Of a DNA stretch of 64,000 nt, positions 1 through 8,548 are shown in pieces. The position numbers and the translations under genes are program-made. The stretch's first letter is position 1; each line of letters starts with the position of its first letter. The notes under the pieces were generated by a model that was given only the letters and a program-made list of their open reading frames with translations, searched no databases and was not told the DNA's origin. This DNA is from JALCRY01 sp050946575 (GTDB lineage Bacteria; Bacillota; Clostridia; Peptostreptococcales; Anaerovoracaceae): the NCBI GenBank assembly GCA_050946575.1, contig JBMNVB010000001.1:1-64000 (forward strand), written 5' to 3'.

Positions 1-323
1 GGTGACAGTGTTTTCCTGTCACCGATGTCGATTTTGAGCGTCGGTGACAGGGATTTCCTGTCACCTGTGTCAGATTTGAGCGTTGGTGACAGGAATTTTT
101 CCTGTCACCTGTGCGTATTTTGGACGTTGGTGACAGTGTTTTCCTGTCACCGATGTCGATTTTGAGCGTTGGTGACAGGAATTTTTTCTGTCACCTGTGC
201 GTATTTTGAGCGTCGGTGACAGTGATTTCCTGTCACCTGTGCGTATTTTGGACGTCGGTGACACTGATTTCCCGTCACCTGGGTCGGATTTGGACGCAGG
301 TGACAGGTGGATCGCCTGTCGAC
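1..323. repeat. Tandem array of palindromic 42-44 bp repeats
   Basis: Eight units start at about 1, 43, 85, 129, 171, 215, 257 and 299. Each has an inverted repeat (GGTGACAG, 7-9 nt, CTGTCACC) followed by a conserved 19-nt linker resembling GATGTCGATTTTGAGCGTC. The last unit is degenerate. Periods of 42 and 44 bp alternate, so no reading frame stays open through the array and it is unlikely to encode protein. The linkers are as conserved as the palindromes, which argues against CRISPR. The array touches the window edge and may continue to the left. Confidence 0.9.
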
Positions 324-398
324 GGCGCCGATTCTAATCGCCCGTGGCAATTATTATCATGTTTACGGGTCCGGCCGAAAAGGTCCCCCGCCGGCAGC

Positions 399-1733
399 CT
401 ATCTCTTGTTCGACCGCCGCCAGATCCCCTGTTCTTCCGCGGCCCGGATGAGCCCGTCTCTGAAATCAGGATGCGCGATCGATATCAGCTTCTCGGCGCG
501 CTGCCAGGACGTCATCCCCACCAGGCATTCCGCACCATACTCAGTTACTATGTAATATGCAAGGCTCCTCGGGCAGGTCACGATGTCACCGTTGAAATGC
601 GGCACGATGTTCGAGTGCCTCTGACCGTTCCTGTCGGTGAACGTCGAGTGCATGCAAATAAACGAGATGCCGCCCGGCGAACCCGTTGCGCCTTCGAGGA
701 AATCGAGCTGGCCGCCGGTCCCGCTGATCTGACGGAGACCGGCGCTCTCGGAGCTGATCTGGCCGTACAGATCTACAGCAATGCAGCTGTTTATGGATAT
801 CATATTGTCTATCTGCGATACTACCGCAGGGTCATTCACAAAGGAGATCGGACATCCCAGGACGAACGGATTGTCGTCGATCCAGTCCATGAGTTCCTTC
901 GATCCCGCGAACAGAGAGCCGACGCATTTCCCCGGCAGCACCTTCTTATATCTGCCTGTCAGCTTCCCCGCATTGAAAAGATCTAGATATCCGTCGGAGC
1001 AGAGCTCCGTATGCATGCCGAGATCCCTTATATCGGACTCGGCGATGAGCGAGCCGAGAGTGTCCGGCGTGTTTCCGATGCCGAGCTGGAGCGTGGCCCC
1101 GTTTTTGATGAACGGGAAAATGTTCTTCGCGATCGCGACATCCTCTTCGGAAGGCGTCCCCTTCTTTCGCGGCTCGAACGGCTTATGCTCTCCTTCGACG
1201 ATCATGTCCACATCCGAGATATGGATGCAGTTTTCCCGGTCTCCGGTAATACGGGGGAGATGTTCATTGATCTCGAGGACGATCTTCTTCGCCTTTTCGA
1301 ATATCGCCCCCTGGACTCCCGCGCTGACCGAATAGTTGAAGTAGCCGTGGCTGTCCATAGGCGGCACCGCCATGAACGCGACATCCACGTCTACGAAATT
1401 CCTGTAATATGACGGCAGGTTCCTGAACGTCATCGGAGAGAAATACGCGAGGCCCCTGCTCATGAGCTTCCTGTCATTCGCCGAGCAATGCCATGTGTTA
1501 TAGATAAAGTGCTCCTGATCCGGGTCCGCTTCGGCCGCCTCGATCGGCCCGGGCAGAAGATTGCCCCTGATAAAAACCTCGTTCAGTTCGTCCTTCCGCC
1601 CCGCGAGCGCGCGGTCGAGCAGCGCCGGCTGCGTCAGATTGTTCGAATAATCTACCCAGTCACCGCTCTTAACTACCTTCACCGCCTCTTCCGGCGTCGT
1701 CAGCTTCTCCCTGTATTCAGAATAAACGTCCAC
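399..1733 (-). CDS. Acetyl-CoA hydrolase/CoA-transferase family (butyryl- or 4-hydroxybutyrate-CoA:acetate CoA-transferase type)
   Basis: The 444-residue product matches the length and fold of family I-like acyl-CoA:acetate CoA-transferases, which move CoA between acyl groups and acetate in fermentation. The motif MHTELCSDG puts the likely catalytic glutamate at E243, as in the HTE-FSDG motif of 4-hydroxybutyrate CoA-transferase. A glycine-rich segment near residue 215 (LQLGIGNTPD) and a GGQLDF-GA--S-GG segment near 350 fit the CoA site. The start is GTG, one base after the telA stop, with AAAGGA inside the telA end, so translation is probably coupled. Substrate (butyrate, 4-hydroxybutyrate or propionate/succinate) cannot be decided from sequence. 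Confidence 0.88.
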   Translation of the reverse strand: MDVYSEYREKLTTPEEAVKVVKSGDWVDYSNNLTQPALLDRALAGRKDELNEVFIRGNLLPGPIEAAEADPDQEHFIYNTWHCSANDRKLMSRGLAYFSPMTFRNLPSYYRNFVDVDVAFMAVPPMDSHGYFNYSVSAGVQGAIFEKAKKIVLEINEHLPRITGDRENCIHISDVDMIVEGEHKPFEPRKKGTPSEEDVAIAKNIFPFIKNGATLQLGIGNTPDTLGSLIAESDIRDLGMHTELCSDGYLDLFNAGKLTGRYKKVLPGKCVGSLFAGSKELMDWIDDNPFVLGCPISFVNDPAVVSQIDNMISINSCIAVDLYGQISSESAGLRQISGTGGQLDFLEGATGSPGGISFICMHSTFTDRNGQRHSNIVPHFNGDIVTCPRSLAYYIVTEYGAECLVGMTSWQRAEKLISIAHPDFRDGLIRAAEEQGIWRRSNKR

Positions 1734-1734
1734 G

Positions 1735-2799
1735 CTACTGTCCTTTCTTCTGTTCCGCGACCTTCAGCAGCCCTTCCTTCAGTTCTCCTTCCAGCTTCAC
1801 AAGTTCCTCTTCAGCCGCGACGCGCTTCTGATGCCCCTCTTCCTGGATCCTCAGGACCTCTTCAAGAGTCGAGATCAGACTCTCGTTCGTGTGCCTCAAT
1901 GTTTCCATCTCGACGATGCCGCGCTCGGATTCCTTCGCGGTATCGATCGTCGCCTGCTTCAGATTATCCGCATTCTGCTGCAGCAGTTTATTAGTCGCGT
2001 CCGTCACCTGCCGCTGCGCCTTCGCGGCCTCCTGCGAATGAGCAATGCCGAGCGCTATGGTCATCTGGTTCTTCCAGAGCGGAAGCGTGTTCACGAGCGT
2101 CGACTGTATCTTCTCGGACATCTCCGCGTCATTGCTCTGCACGAGCCTGATCTGCGGCGCCATCTGCAGCGATACCGTCCTCGTAAGCTCAAGATCGTGG
2201 ATCTTCTTCTCGAACCTGTCGCACATATTCGCGAAATCGCTCGCGGCCTGCGCGTCCTCCGGCAGGCCGGACTGATCCGCCTTCGCGCGCATTGCCGGAA
2301 GCTCCTCGTTCAGGGCCTTGTCGAGTCTCTGCTTCCCGGCCGCGATATACATATTCAGTTCCCTGAAATACTGCCTGTTCAGGTCATACATCTTATCAAG
2401 CGTCGCCGTGTCCTTCATCAGCTCTATCTGATGCGACTCCAGTGCCTTCGCGATCCTGTCGACATCCGTCTCCGCCTTCGCGTACTTCGCCTTCATTTTG
2501 GCGATGCTGTTCCCGCTCCTCTTGAAGAGGCCCTTTAACCCCTTCGCGTTTTCTTCCCCGAAGCCCTTGAGCTCCGCCGTGAGCTGCGTCAGCAGATCTC
2601 CCGTCTCGCCGAGATCCTTCGCCCTGACTCTGTTCAGCGCGTCCGACGAAAAATCGGTGAGCTTCTTCTGAGCCCCCGCTCCGAACCCGATCACCGCATT
2701 GGTGTCCGTAAGATCGACGCTGTCCGCGACCTTCGCTATCTCCTGCTGTTCTTCCGGCGTGAAGTCATCCGCCTTCACCGGTGTTTTCATTTCTTCCAT
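1735..2799 (-). CDS. telA: TelA-family protein (toxic anion resistance)
   Basis: The 354-residue, charged, helix-rich protein has no signal peptide or membrane segment and matches the TelA/KlaA family, named for tellurite resistance but of uncertain core function in Firmicutes (cell-envelope stress roles are proposed). The family's predicted coiled-coil stretches cover most of residues 60-350. AGGAGAGAG lies just before the ATG. It sits between xpaC (9 bp upstream) and the CoA-transferase. The xpaC-telA pair is a known conserved arrangement, so the two probably act together. Confidence 0.88.
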   Translation of the reverse strand: MEEMKTPVKADDFTPEEQQEIAKVADSVDLTDTNAVIGFGAGAQKKLTDFSSDALNRVRAKDLGETGDLLTQLTAELKGFGEENAKGLKGLFKRSGNSIAKMKAKYAKAETDVDRIAKALESHQIELMKDTATLDKMYDLNRQYFRELNMYIAAGKQRLDKALNEELPAMRAKADQSGLPEDAQAASDFANMCDRFEKKIHDLELTRTVSLQMAPQIRLVQSNDAEMSEKIQSTLVNTLPLWKNQMTIALGIAHSQEAAKAQRQVTDATNKLLQQNADNLKQATIDTAKESERGIVEMETLRHTNESLISTLEEVLRIQEEGHQKRVAAEEELVKLEGELKEGLLKVAEQKKGQ

Positions 2800-2808
2800 A
2801 TCTCTCTC

Positions 2809-3921
2809 CTACTTTCCGTTATTAACGTCAATGCCGTCTTCCGACAGCCCGTCTTTCGCGAGCATCTGCTTAAGCACCGATATATCCGTCGACACATCCA
2901 TCGCGTCTTCCCTGTAAAGCTCGTCGAGCAGCCTGTCGAACGCCTGCGCTATGCTGCCGAGCGTCTCGCGGATCTCCTTCTTCGCGTCATCTATATCTGC
3001 GCTGTCCGCGCCGCCGCTTTCGAATTCCTTATACACGTTCACGAGCTTGACCGTCGTCGGCAGATAATATTCCATGAACCTTTCTATTTCGGGCAGCAAT
3101 TCCGGTTTCTTCCTTACGCGGTCGAATATTTTCGCGGCAGTGTCTTCTATCCCGCTGATGTCCGATATCACGCCGGCGTCAGCAATGCCCGATTTCGCGA
3201 GGCTCATATCATCCAGGAATCCCTCGCCCGTGCGCATTGCCGCCTCAAGCTCGTCTTCCTGTTTCGTCTCGTCGGGATGTTCTTTCCTTCTCTGATGCCG
3301 CTCCTTCGCGGACAGATACTCCTCATACGTGGAATCATTTCCGATGAACCAGTTTCCCGAATCGTCGATATGCCCTTCGAGGAACATGCCGCTTTCTATC
3401 ATCTTTCCGAGATCCTTACGCACATATTTAGGACTTTTCCCCGACTCGTCAGCCAGTTCCTTTATCTCATAGAACTCATGGCCGCGCATTTTGCGGACAT
3501 AATTCCTGAATCTCTTCACACGAAGCCGCAGCCCGTTCCCGACCCCGGCGATCACGGCCGAGACGCCCGTCAGTACTCCGAAAACTATCGCCGCGGAAAC
3601 CGATCCGAAATATGCAGCCACGGCGCCGAACGTCACGAACGCGGAAGCGCACGAAATACCGAGCGCCATCGTCACGACGCCCGAGATCGTGCCCTTCGGC
3701 CTGTTGTTTATCGGCAGCGAAAGAGAAGTCTGACGCGCGGCGAAATCCTTATCCGCGGCCCTGCCCTCTTCGGACAATTTAAAATCGTCGAGCGGCGCCT
3801 GGCCGAACACCGCCTTCTTCATTGTCTGATTGATATCGCGGTTCAGCTTCCTGAAATCCATGCTGTCGACCGCGTCGTCGATGATCTTATATACATCATC
3901 AAGAAACATATTTTTTCTCAT
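2809..3921 (-). CDS. xpaC: XpaC-like membrane protein
   Basis: The 370-residue protein has two adjacent hydrophobic segments at about residues 78-132, then a segment resembling a winged helix (SPKYVRKDLGKMIESGMF) and an acidic helical C-terminus. This is the architecture of XpaC (5-bromo-4-chloroindolyl phosphate hydrolysis) proteins, whose real function is unknown. It is first in the xpaC-telA-CoA-transferase unit. No Shine-Dalgarno precedes the ATG. Instead an extended -10 (TGATATAAT) ends 6 nt before it, so the mRNA is probably leaderless. Confidence 0.82.
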   Translation of the reverse strand: MRKNMFLDDVYKIIDDAVDSMDFRKLNRDINQTMKKAVFGQAPLDDFKLSEEGRAADKDFAARQTSLSLPINNRPKGTISGVVTMALGISCASAFVTFGAVAAYFGSVSAAIVFGVLTGVSAVIAGVGNGLRLRVKRFRNYVRKMRGHEFYEIKELADESGKSPKYVRKDLGKMIESGMFLEGHIDDSGNWFIGNDSTYEEYLSAKERHQRRKEHPDETKQEDELEAAMRTGEGFLDDMSLAKSGIADAGVISDISGIEDTAAKIFDRVRKKPELLPEIERFMEYYLPTTVKLVNVYKEFESGGADSADIDDAKKEIRETLGSIAQAFDRLLDELYREDAMDVSTDISVLKQMLAKDGLSEDGIDVNNGK

Positions 3922-3927
3922 GGTATG

Positions 3928-3936
3928 ATTATATCA
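3928..3936 (-). promoter_or_regulatory. Extended -10 promoter of the xpaC operon, leaderless
   Basis: On the minus strand TGATATAAT ends 6 nt before the ATG at 3921, which places the transcription start at or next to the start codon. No convincing -35 is visible, as is usual for extended -10 promoters. Confidence 0.6.
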
Positions 3937-4146
3937 TAAACCGCCGCTGCAGCGTGAAAACACAGCATATTCACGAAAATGAAAATCCCCCGGCAGGAGC
4001 GGCTCTTCGCCGCCCGCGATGACTTCCAGATCCGTCCCGTCGGTCCCGCCGATGTTATACGTCTCCCCGGACGTGAGTCCGCTGTAAGTAACCGTGATCG
4101 CGCATGCGGCTTCTCCAAATGACATCGGCGTATGCATAATTCGCAC
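3934..4146 (-). CDS. Possible small protein or gene remnant, unknown
   Basis: An open frame of 70 codons (GTG start, or ATG at 4137) lies just upstream of xpaC. The product, with segments such as TVTYSGLTSGETYNIGG, looks faintly like a beta-rich surface-protein domain, and I recognise no family. GGAA upstream is a weak ribosome site. Its stop overlaps the xpaC promoter. It could be a remnant or a chance frame. Confidence 0.25.
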   Translation of the reverse strand: MRIMHTPMSFGEAACAITVTYSGLTSGETYNIGGTDGTDLEVIAGGEEPLLPGDFHFREYAVFSRCSGGL

Positions 4147-4185
4147 TTGACATTTCCGTCATTATGTATCCCGCGCCCGTTCGTG

Positions 4186-4191
4186 TATAAT
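4186..4191 (+). promoter_or_regulatory. -10 box (TATAAT) for the 98-aa gene
   Basis: A perfect TATAAT lies 23 nt before the ATG at 4215. No good -35 at 16-18 bp was found. A TTGACA at 4147-4152 is too far upstream to pair with it. Confidence 0.4.
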
Positions 4192-4214
4192 GTTATCAGA
4201 AAGGAAGCATTGAT

Positions 4215-4511
4215 ATGGAAGACAGCAGACCGAAAAAGCCGCGGGACATAACCGATAATATCCCCGAAACGGAACTCCGTTACTTCATGCGCGAAAAGCG
4301 TTCGCGGGATGAACTGATGGATCTGGCGGAAAAATGCCTGAAAGAAAGCGGGCGCGAAGAGCAGCTCGGCGAATTCCTCGCGGACCGCACCGCGGAGAAC
4401 GCTGAAAACATACTCATCCGGTCCATCCGGACAGAAAACCTCGACTGCCTGAAGGCCCTGAAACAGGAGGTAATCGCACTGTTCGTGATGACCGCCATGG
4501 GCATGTTTTAG
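4215..4511 (+). CDS. Small acidic/basic hypothetical protein (98 aa)
   Basis: I recognise no family. The protein is charged and probably helical, with no signal peptide and only a short hydrophobic C-terminus (ALFVMTAMGMF). AAAGGAAG lies 8 nt before the ATG, and a TATAAT box at 4186-4191 can serve as -10. The start overlaps an ATCAATGC-type octamer at 4207-4214. A weak hairpin terminator follows. Confidence 0.6.
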   Translation: MEDSRPKKPRDITDNIPETELRYFMREKRSRDELMDLAEKCLKESGREEQLGEFLADRTAENAENILIRSIRTENLDCLKALKQEVIALFVMTAMGMF

Positions 4512-4527
4512 AAACGACGGCACGAAA

Positions 4528-4549
4528 AAACAGGCCTCACGGTCTGTTT
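4528..4549 (+). terminator. Probable terminator after the 98-aa gene
   Basis: The arms AAACAGGCC and GGTCTGTTT pair with one mismatch around a TCAC loop, shortly after the stop codon. The following T-run is poor. Confidence 0.45.
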
Positions 4550-4594
4550 CTTCGATTACTTATTCTTGTCATATTCAGGAGTCCAGAATCCCCT

Positions 4595-4852
4595 TTATTT
4601 CTTTTCGTGTTTTATGGCTTTTCTGATGCCCGCATCTACGAATCCCTCGAAAGAGAATGCCGATACGATGGCCAGTACGAGGTATGCCCCGACAGCCGCC
4701 GGCGCTGTTACTACCGCTGCGCCAAGCGCCGCGAGAAGCGCCGAGATGAACGAAACGAGCGCTCCGCCGTTAAGTCTCTCCTTCTCTGTGATCCTGTTTT
4801 CAGCCTCCGCCTGTCTTGTGATTCCGTTCCTTACTTCAACTCTTCTTTCCAT
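4595..4852 (-). CDS. Small membrane protein, unknown (85 aa)
   Basis: A charged N-terminus (about 27 residues) precedes two close hydrophobic segments at about residues 29-50 and 52-68, then a lysine-rich tail. I recognise no family. GGGAGGAGGT lies 7 nt before the ATG, a strong site that supports expression. It stands alone between convergent and divergent neighbours. Confidence 0.65.
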   Translation of the reverse strand: MERRVEVRNGITRQAEAENRITEKERLNGGALVSFISALLAALGAAVVTAPAAVGAYLVLAIVSAFSFEGFVDAGIRKAIKHEKK

Positions 4853-5047
4853 AACATTTACCTCCTCCCTGAGATCTTTTTCCTTCTTGCAATTTTAATA
4901 TACCCCGAGGCGTGCCATTAGTAAAACGGTAAATATTTATAGTGACCATTACGTTTTCTAATGCCATTCTCTCCGACGCGACTGTCACGATAAGGAGAAC
5001 GGTAGTATAATATCTGCAAAGCAGGAAAATTCCATGGAGGTGCATCA

Positions 5048-5611
5048 ATGCGTGAAGCTCTGTTGATTATTGACATGCAGCGCGGGTTCACGGACCCGGT
5101 TTCTTCGCTGTGCATCAAAGGCGCGGCCGCAACGGTCCCGGCATGCGCCCGCGCTGCCGGACTTGCCCGGGAACGCGGCGTCCCCGTGTTCTGGGTCATA
5201 CGCGGCTACCGCGCTGACGGTACGGATGTCGAAAAGACCCGCGCGGCCGTATGGGAAGCGGGCGGGAAGCCGCTGTCTCCCGGCGCTCCGGATGAAATAT
5301 CAGCCAGATTTGCCGAGGGGCTCGAAGCGGCGGACGGGGACTTCATTATCGTGAAGCCGAGGTTCTCGGCGTTTTTCGCCACGCCGCTCGACCTGTATCT
5401 CAGGCGTCTCGGCGTGACAGGCGTCGTCCTCGCGGGCACCACGACCCCGAACTGCATCCGCTGCACATGCTACGACGCATTGTCGCTCGATTACGACGTC
5501 ACAGTACTGTCCGACTGCTGTTCGTCGAACACCCCTGAGATCCAGCGGGCAAATCTCGAAGATATGGAGCGCATCGGCGCCCGCGTCATAACGCTCGGCG
5601 AATGGCAGTGA
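5048..5611 (+). CDS. Isochorismatase-like cysteine hydrolase
   Basis: The 187-residue protein has the isochorismatase-family fold. The catalytic triad is visible as D9 (LIIDMQRGF), K103 (FIIVKPRFSAF) and C136 (TTTPNCIRCT). Family members hydrolyse amides such as nicotinamide, N-carbamoyl compounds or ureidoacrylate, and the substrate cannot be told here. GGAGGTG precedes the ATG. The start codon lies inside an ATCAATGC octamer. A GH114-like gene follows after 13 bp and is probably co-transcribed. Confidence 0.88.
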   Translation: MREALLIIDMQRGFTDPVSSLCIKGAAATVPACARAAGLARERGVPVFWVIRGYRADGTDVEKTRAAVWEAGGKPLSPGAPDEISARFAEGLEAADGDFIIVKPRFSAFFATPLDLYLRRLGVTGVVLAGTTTPNCIRCTCYDALSLDYDVTVLSDCCSSNTPEIQRANLEDMERIGARVITLGEWQ

Positions 5612-5624
5612 ACGGAGAAGTGTG

Positions 5625-6467
5625 ATGAAGGCAGGAAAGAAGAGGACCGCCGTTATCATCCTGGCGGCTCTGGCGGTATGCGCCGCGGTGATAGGCTGCA
5701 TTTACGCATCCGGGCAGAAAACGACCGGGGAGCTGAAGCCGTACGGCGTGTTCCTCGGGATAAACGGGGACGAGGAGTCGCGGCTTGACGGCTACAAAAC
5801 CGTCGTCATAGAGCCGGAAGAGTTCTCAAAGGCGGATATCTCGAAGCTGCACGGCGAGGGCAAGGTCGTTTACGCGTATCTCAACATCGGCGCGATCGAG
5901 ACGTACCGCGACTATTATGATGAATATAAGTCCTGCACGCTCGGCGTGTACGAGGACTGGCCTGACGAACGCTGGGCAGATGTATCAATGCAGAAGTGGC
6001 GTGATTTCATCTGTGACGATCTCGCGAAAAAGTATGCGGACGAAGGATACGACGGGTTCTTCCTCGACAATGCGGACGTCTATTATCATTACAGGACGGA
6101 CGCTGTTTACGACGGGCTCTGCGATATACTTGCGCGGCTCGACAGGTATGACATGGATCTCATGATAAACGGCGGCGACACGTTCGTCACGCGCGCGATA
6201 AAGGACAGCTCCGTAAAAGATACGATAGACGCCGTAAACCAGGAAACAGTGTTCACGAGCATTGATTTCGACAACAAAACATACGGAACGCAGGAATCGT
6301 CGGAAACGGAGTATTTCAAAAAATATCTCTCTGAGGTGAGCGCCGCGGGGATCGATGTCTATCTGCTCGAATACAGCGCGGATGAGAAACTCGCGAAGAA
6401 GATCGACAGTTACTGCGACAGAAACGGATATAAATGGTACAACGCGGAGTCGCTCGATCTGAAATGA
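5625..6467 (+). CDS. GH114-like secreted or membrane-anchored glycoside hydrolase
   Basis: The N-terminus is a signal-anchor (basic MKAGKKRT, then a hydrophobic stretch to about residue 28). The rest is a TIM-barrel of the GH114 / endo-alpha-1,4-polygalactosaminidase (TM1410-like) group. Visible motifs are VVYAYLNIGAIETYR and GYDGFFLDNADVY, where the aspartate in FLDN is the likely catalytic residue. Members act on galactosamine-containing exopolysaccharide. ATG at 5625 is preferred over GTG at 5622 because GGAG (5614-5617) is then 7 nt away. Confidence 0.82.
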   Translation: MKAGKKRTAVIILAALAVCAAVIGCIYASGQKTTGELKPYGVFLGINGDEESRLDGYKTVVIEPEEFSKADISKLHGEGKVVYAYLNIGAIETYRDYYDEYKSCTLGVYEDWPDERWADVSMQKWRDFICDDLAKKYADEGYDGFFLDNADVYYHYRTDAVYDGLCDILARLDRYDMDLMINGGDTFVTRAIKDSSVKDTIDAVNQETVFTSIDFDNKTYGTQESSETEYFKKYLSEVSAAGIDVYLLEYSADEKLAKKIDSYCDRNGYKWYNAESLDLK

Positions 6468-6485
6468 CATTTCCGATAATATGCG

Positions 6486-6514
6486 AAAACAGACGCCGGA
6501 GCGGCGTCTGTTTT
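6486..6514. terminator. Bidirectional terminator
   Basis: AAAACAGACGCC and GGCGTCTGTTTT form a perfect 12-bp stem with a 5-nt loop between the convergent GH114-like and MtnX-like genes, with A/T runs on both sides. Confidence 0.9.
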
Positions 6515-6543
6515 CATCTGAACAACATTTACCACAACGGGTA

Positions 6544-7185
6544 TTATCGGCCGAATCTTCTCTTCAGTTCAGCGATAATATCTCCGAAATCCTCCCAGGG
6601 GACATATTCCCCGCCGGCCGCGTCCATCGCCTTCGCGAGGTCGTCCCGCGCGAATACGAGGTCCGAGGCTTTAGCCATCTCAACATCTGTAATGCCGTCT
6701 CCGACCGCTATCGCGTGATCGTAGTCGTAGTTTTTCATCACCTCATCCTTCATCAGGAGATATCCGTCGCCTTCATGATCTGAAATGAGTTTCATTTTTC
6801 CGCCCGACATATCGACTTTCACGTAATATACGTCAAGGAATTTGTCACGGAACGGTTTTATCGTGGCTTCGACGAACGGTTCAAGGCCGCCCGAAAGCAG
6901 CACGACCGGGATCCCGAGCTTCTCCGCGAGATCGAGGAATTCCCCGAAATGATCGCGGAGCGGCACCTTGCTGTAGTAGTCGAGCATAATGCCGAGCTTC
7001 TCCGAATCCATCGTGTCGAACGCCGCGTGCAGCGTTTCCGTGAGCGATATTTCCCTGTTTCTCAGTTTCTTGCTGTATTCCGCCATCACGGATGCCGGGA
7101 TGACTCTCATCATCGCTCCGCTGAGCGTCTCCTCGCATGTCACCGTGCCGTCGAAATCCAGAAAAATGATATTTTCGTATTTCAT
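6544..7185 (-). CDS. mtnX: MtnX-like HAD phosphatase
   Basis: The 213-residue HAD hydrolase has motif I FLDFDGTVT (D10 and D12), motif II LLSGG and motif IV VGDGITDVEMA. It resembles MtnX, which dephosphorylates 2-hydroxy-3-keto-5-methylthiopentenyl-1-phosphate in methionine salvage, more than generic phosphoserine phosphatases. It starts 9 bp after the RuBisCO-like gene. In Bacillus, MtnX acts right after the RuBisCO-like enolase MtnW, so the neighbourhood supports the assignment. A relative with another 2-oxo-1-phosphate substrate is possible. Confidence 0.75.
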   Translation of the reverse strand: MKYENIIFLDFDGTVTCEETLSGAMMRVIPASVMAEYSKKLRNREISLTETLHAAFDTMDSEKLGIMLDYYSKVPLRDHFGEFLDLAEKLGIPVVLLSGGLEPFVEATIKPFRDKFLDVYYVKVDMSGGKMKLISDHEGDGYLLMKDEVMKNYDYDHAIAVGDGITDVEMAKASDLVFARDDLAKAMDAAGGEYVPWEDFGDIIAELKRRFGR

Positions 7186-7194
7186 GACACCACA

Positions 7195-8508
7195 CTACTT
7201 CATAAGGTCGAACGATACGTCCTCACCGAGCATCTGCGCCATCTGCGCGAGTTCCTTGTGCGTCTTCGCATACTCCATGACAGGGATGCCCTGCATTGCT
7301 GCGTCGATAGCCTGACGCATAGACCTTGCGCCGGCCTCGCTCCCTGCCGGATGGCCGTGTACGGCTCCGCCCGCAGCGAGAACGATATCCATGCCGAGGG
7401 CATTGATGGCCTTGTCCACCATCATCTGGTTCGTGCCGCCCGAAACGAGGTACATCATCGGCTTGATGTTCCACCACGGCTGCGTGAAGAATCTGAACGA
7501 TCTGTACAGTGTCTTCGCCGGGAACGGGAACTTGCCCCAAGGATGTCCGTTTATCTGCATGTCGCCGCCCGCGAGTCTTACGAACTTGCCGATCGTGAGA
7601 GGCGCGCTCATGCCGGTGAATGTCGACGAGCAGTATGTGCCCGCGAAGTCAACGTGCGCGAGGATCGGGACATTGATGTTCGGGTCTTCCGAAAGCATCT
7701 GCAGTGCGCCGAATCCGGCCGTGTATGTGTTGAGCATGATGCAGTTCGCGCCGTATTCGATCGCTCTGTATGCGTTGTCTCTGATATTCTCAATGCGGTC
7801 TGTGATGTTCGTCGCGTAGAGAGTGTGCTCGCCCGTTTCCTCATAGACCTGGCGTTCTTTTTCCATGAACAGCGTGACTCTTTCCTTCTGCGGGCAGAAG
7901 TCCTCGTTGCAGGGCATGAGTTCGTCGTCCTTGATGATGTCTACGCCGCCTTTCGCCGCCTGATAGAACAGGTCCGCGCCCTCTGCAGGCGTCCAGCCCG
8001 TGTTCGGCTTGATCATCGCGTTCAGCAGCGGTCTGTCGTGTACGCCGAGCACATCTCTGATGCCTTCGACGCCGAACTTCGGGCCCTTGAACTGAGCGAC
8101 ATAATCCTTCGGGAACGCTACGTCGAGCAGCTTGATCGGGCCGCTGGCCGAGATGTTCCCGAACAGTGTCGTGAGGATCATCGGGAAGCTCGTTCCCATG
8201 TTCCTCATAGGATACGCGATCTGCATGATGTGCATCTGCGGCATGTCAAGAGGTATCCCGTCGCCTCCCTTGTCAGGAACTTCGTATATAGCAACGACTT
8301 TCGCCCCGAATTTTTTCTTCTTGTCATCGGTATCGTGCGATACTTTGATCCACGTGCCCGTCGTCTGCTCGTCGCCAATAGCCATAGCGAGTTTTTCGAT
8401 GTCCTTTGTCGGTACCATCACCTGGTACGTGCAGATGATATAGTCGTCATCCAGCGCAACTTCCGGAAAAGCGTACGACATATTGACTTCGTCCAGTTTT
8501 TTTACCAT
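7195..8508 (-). CDS. RuBisCO-like protein (type IV; 2,3-diketo-methylthiopentyl-1-phosphate enolase candidate)
   Basis: The 437-residue protein has the RuBisCO large-subunit fold. The lysine/metal motif GGVDIIKDDEL has K193, D195 and E196 at the carbamate-lysine and Mg ligand positions, and K167 lies in AMIKPNTG where RuBisCO has KPK-G. The segment around VLAAGGAVHGHPAGSEAG matches the phosphate site. The CO2-fixing loop 6 signature is absent, so this is a type IV RuBisCO-like protein and not a carboxylase. With an MtnX-like phosphatase downstream, and mtnA at 31.1 kb, a methionine-salvage enolase is the leading idea. The KPNTG variation leaves other enolase or isomerase roles open. Confidence 0.85.
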   Translation of the reverse strand: MVKKLDEVNMSYAFPEVALDDDYIICTYQVMVPTKDIEKLAMAIGDEQTTGTWIKVSHDTDDKKKKFGAKVVAIYEVPDKGGDGIPLDMPQMHIMQIAYPMRNMGTSFPMILTTLFGNISASGPIKLLDVAFPKDYVAQFKGPKFGVEGIRDVLGVHDRPLLNAMIKPNTGWTPAEGADLFYQAAKGGVDIIKDDELMPCNEDFCPQKERVTLFMEKERQVYEETGEHTLYATNITDRIENIRDNAYRAIEYGANCIMLNTYTAGFGALQMLSEDPNINVPILAHVDFAGTYCSSTFTGMSAPLTIGKFVRLAGGDMQINGHPWGKFPFPAKTLYRSFRFFTQPWWNIKPMMYLVSGGTNQMMVDKAINALGMDIVLAAGGAVHGHPAGSEAGARSMRQAIDAAMQGIPVMEYAKTHKELAQMAQMLGEDVSFDLMK

Positions 8509-8548
8509 TTGATTTCCTCCTTGTTTGATTCTATACAGAGAGGCGCAG

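Noticed and set aside
1..323. CRISPR array
   Set aside because: The spacers are nearly identical to one another and the period is only 42-44 bp. No cas genes are near.
147..350. Small repetitive proteins on either strand of the first 350 bp
   Set aside because: They are translations of the palindromic repeats, and the 42/44-bp spacing breaks the frame.
3918..4523. 201-residue frame opposite the 98-aa gene
   Set aside because: Shadow of the gene at 4215-4511 and of its upstream region, with no ribosome site.
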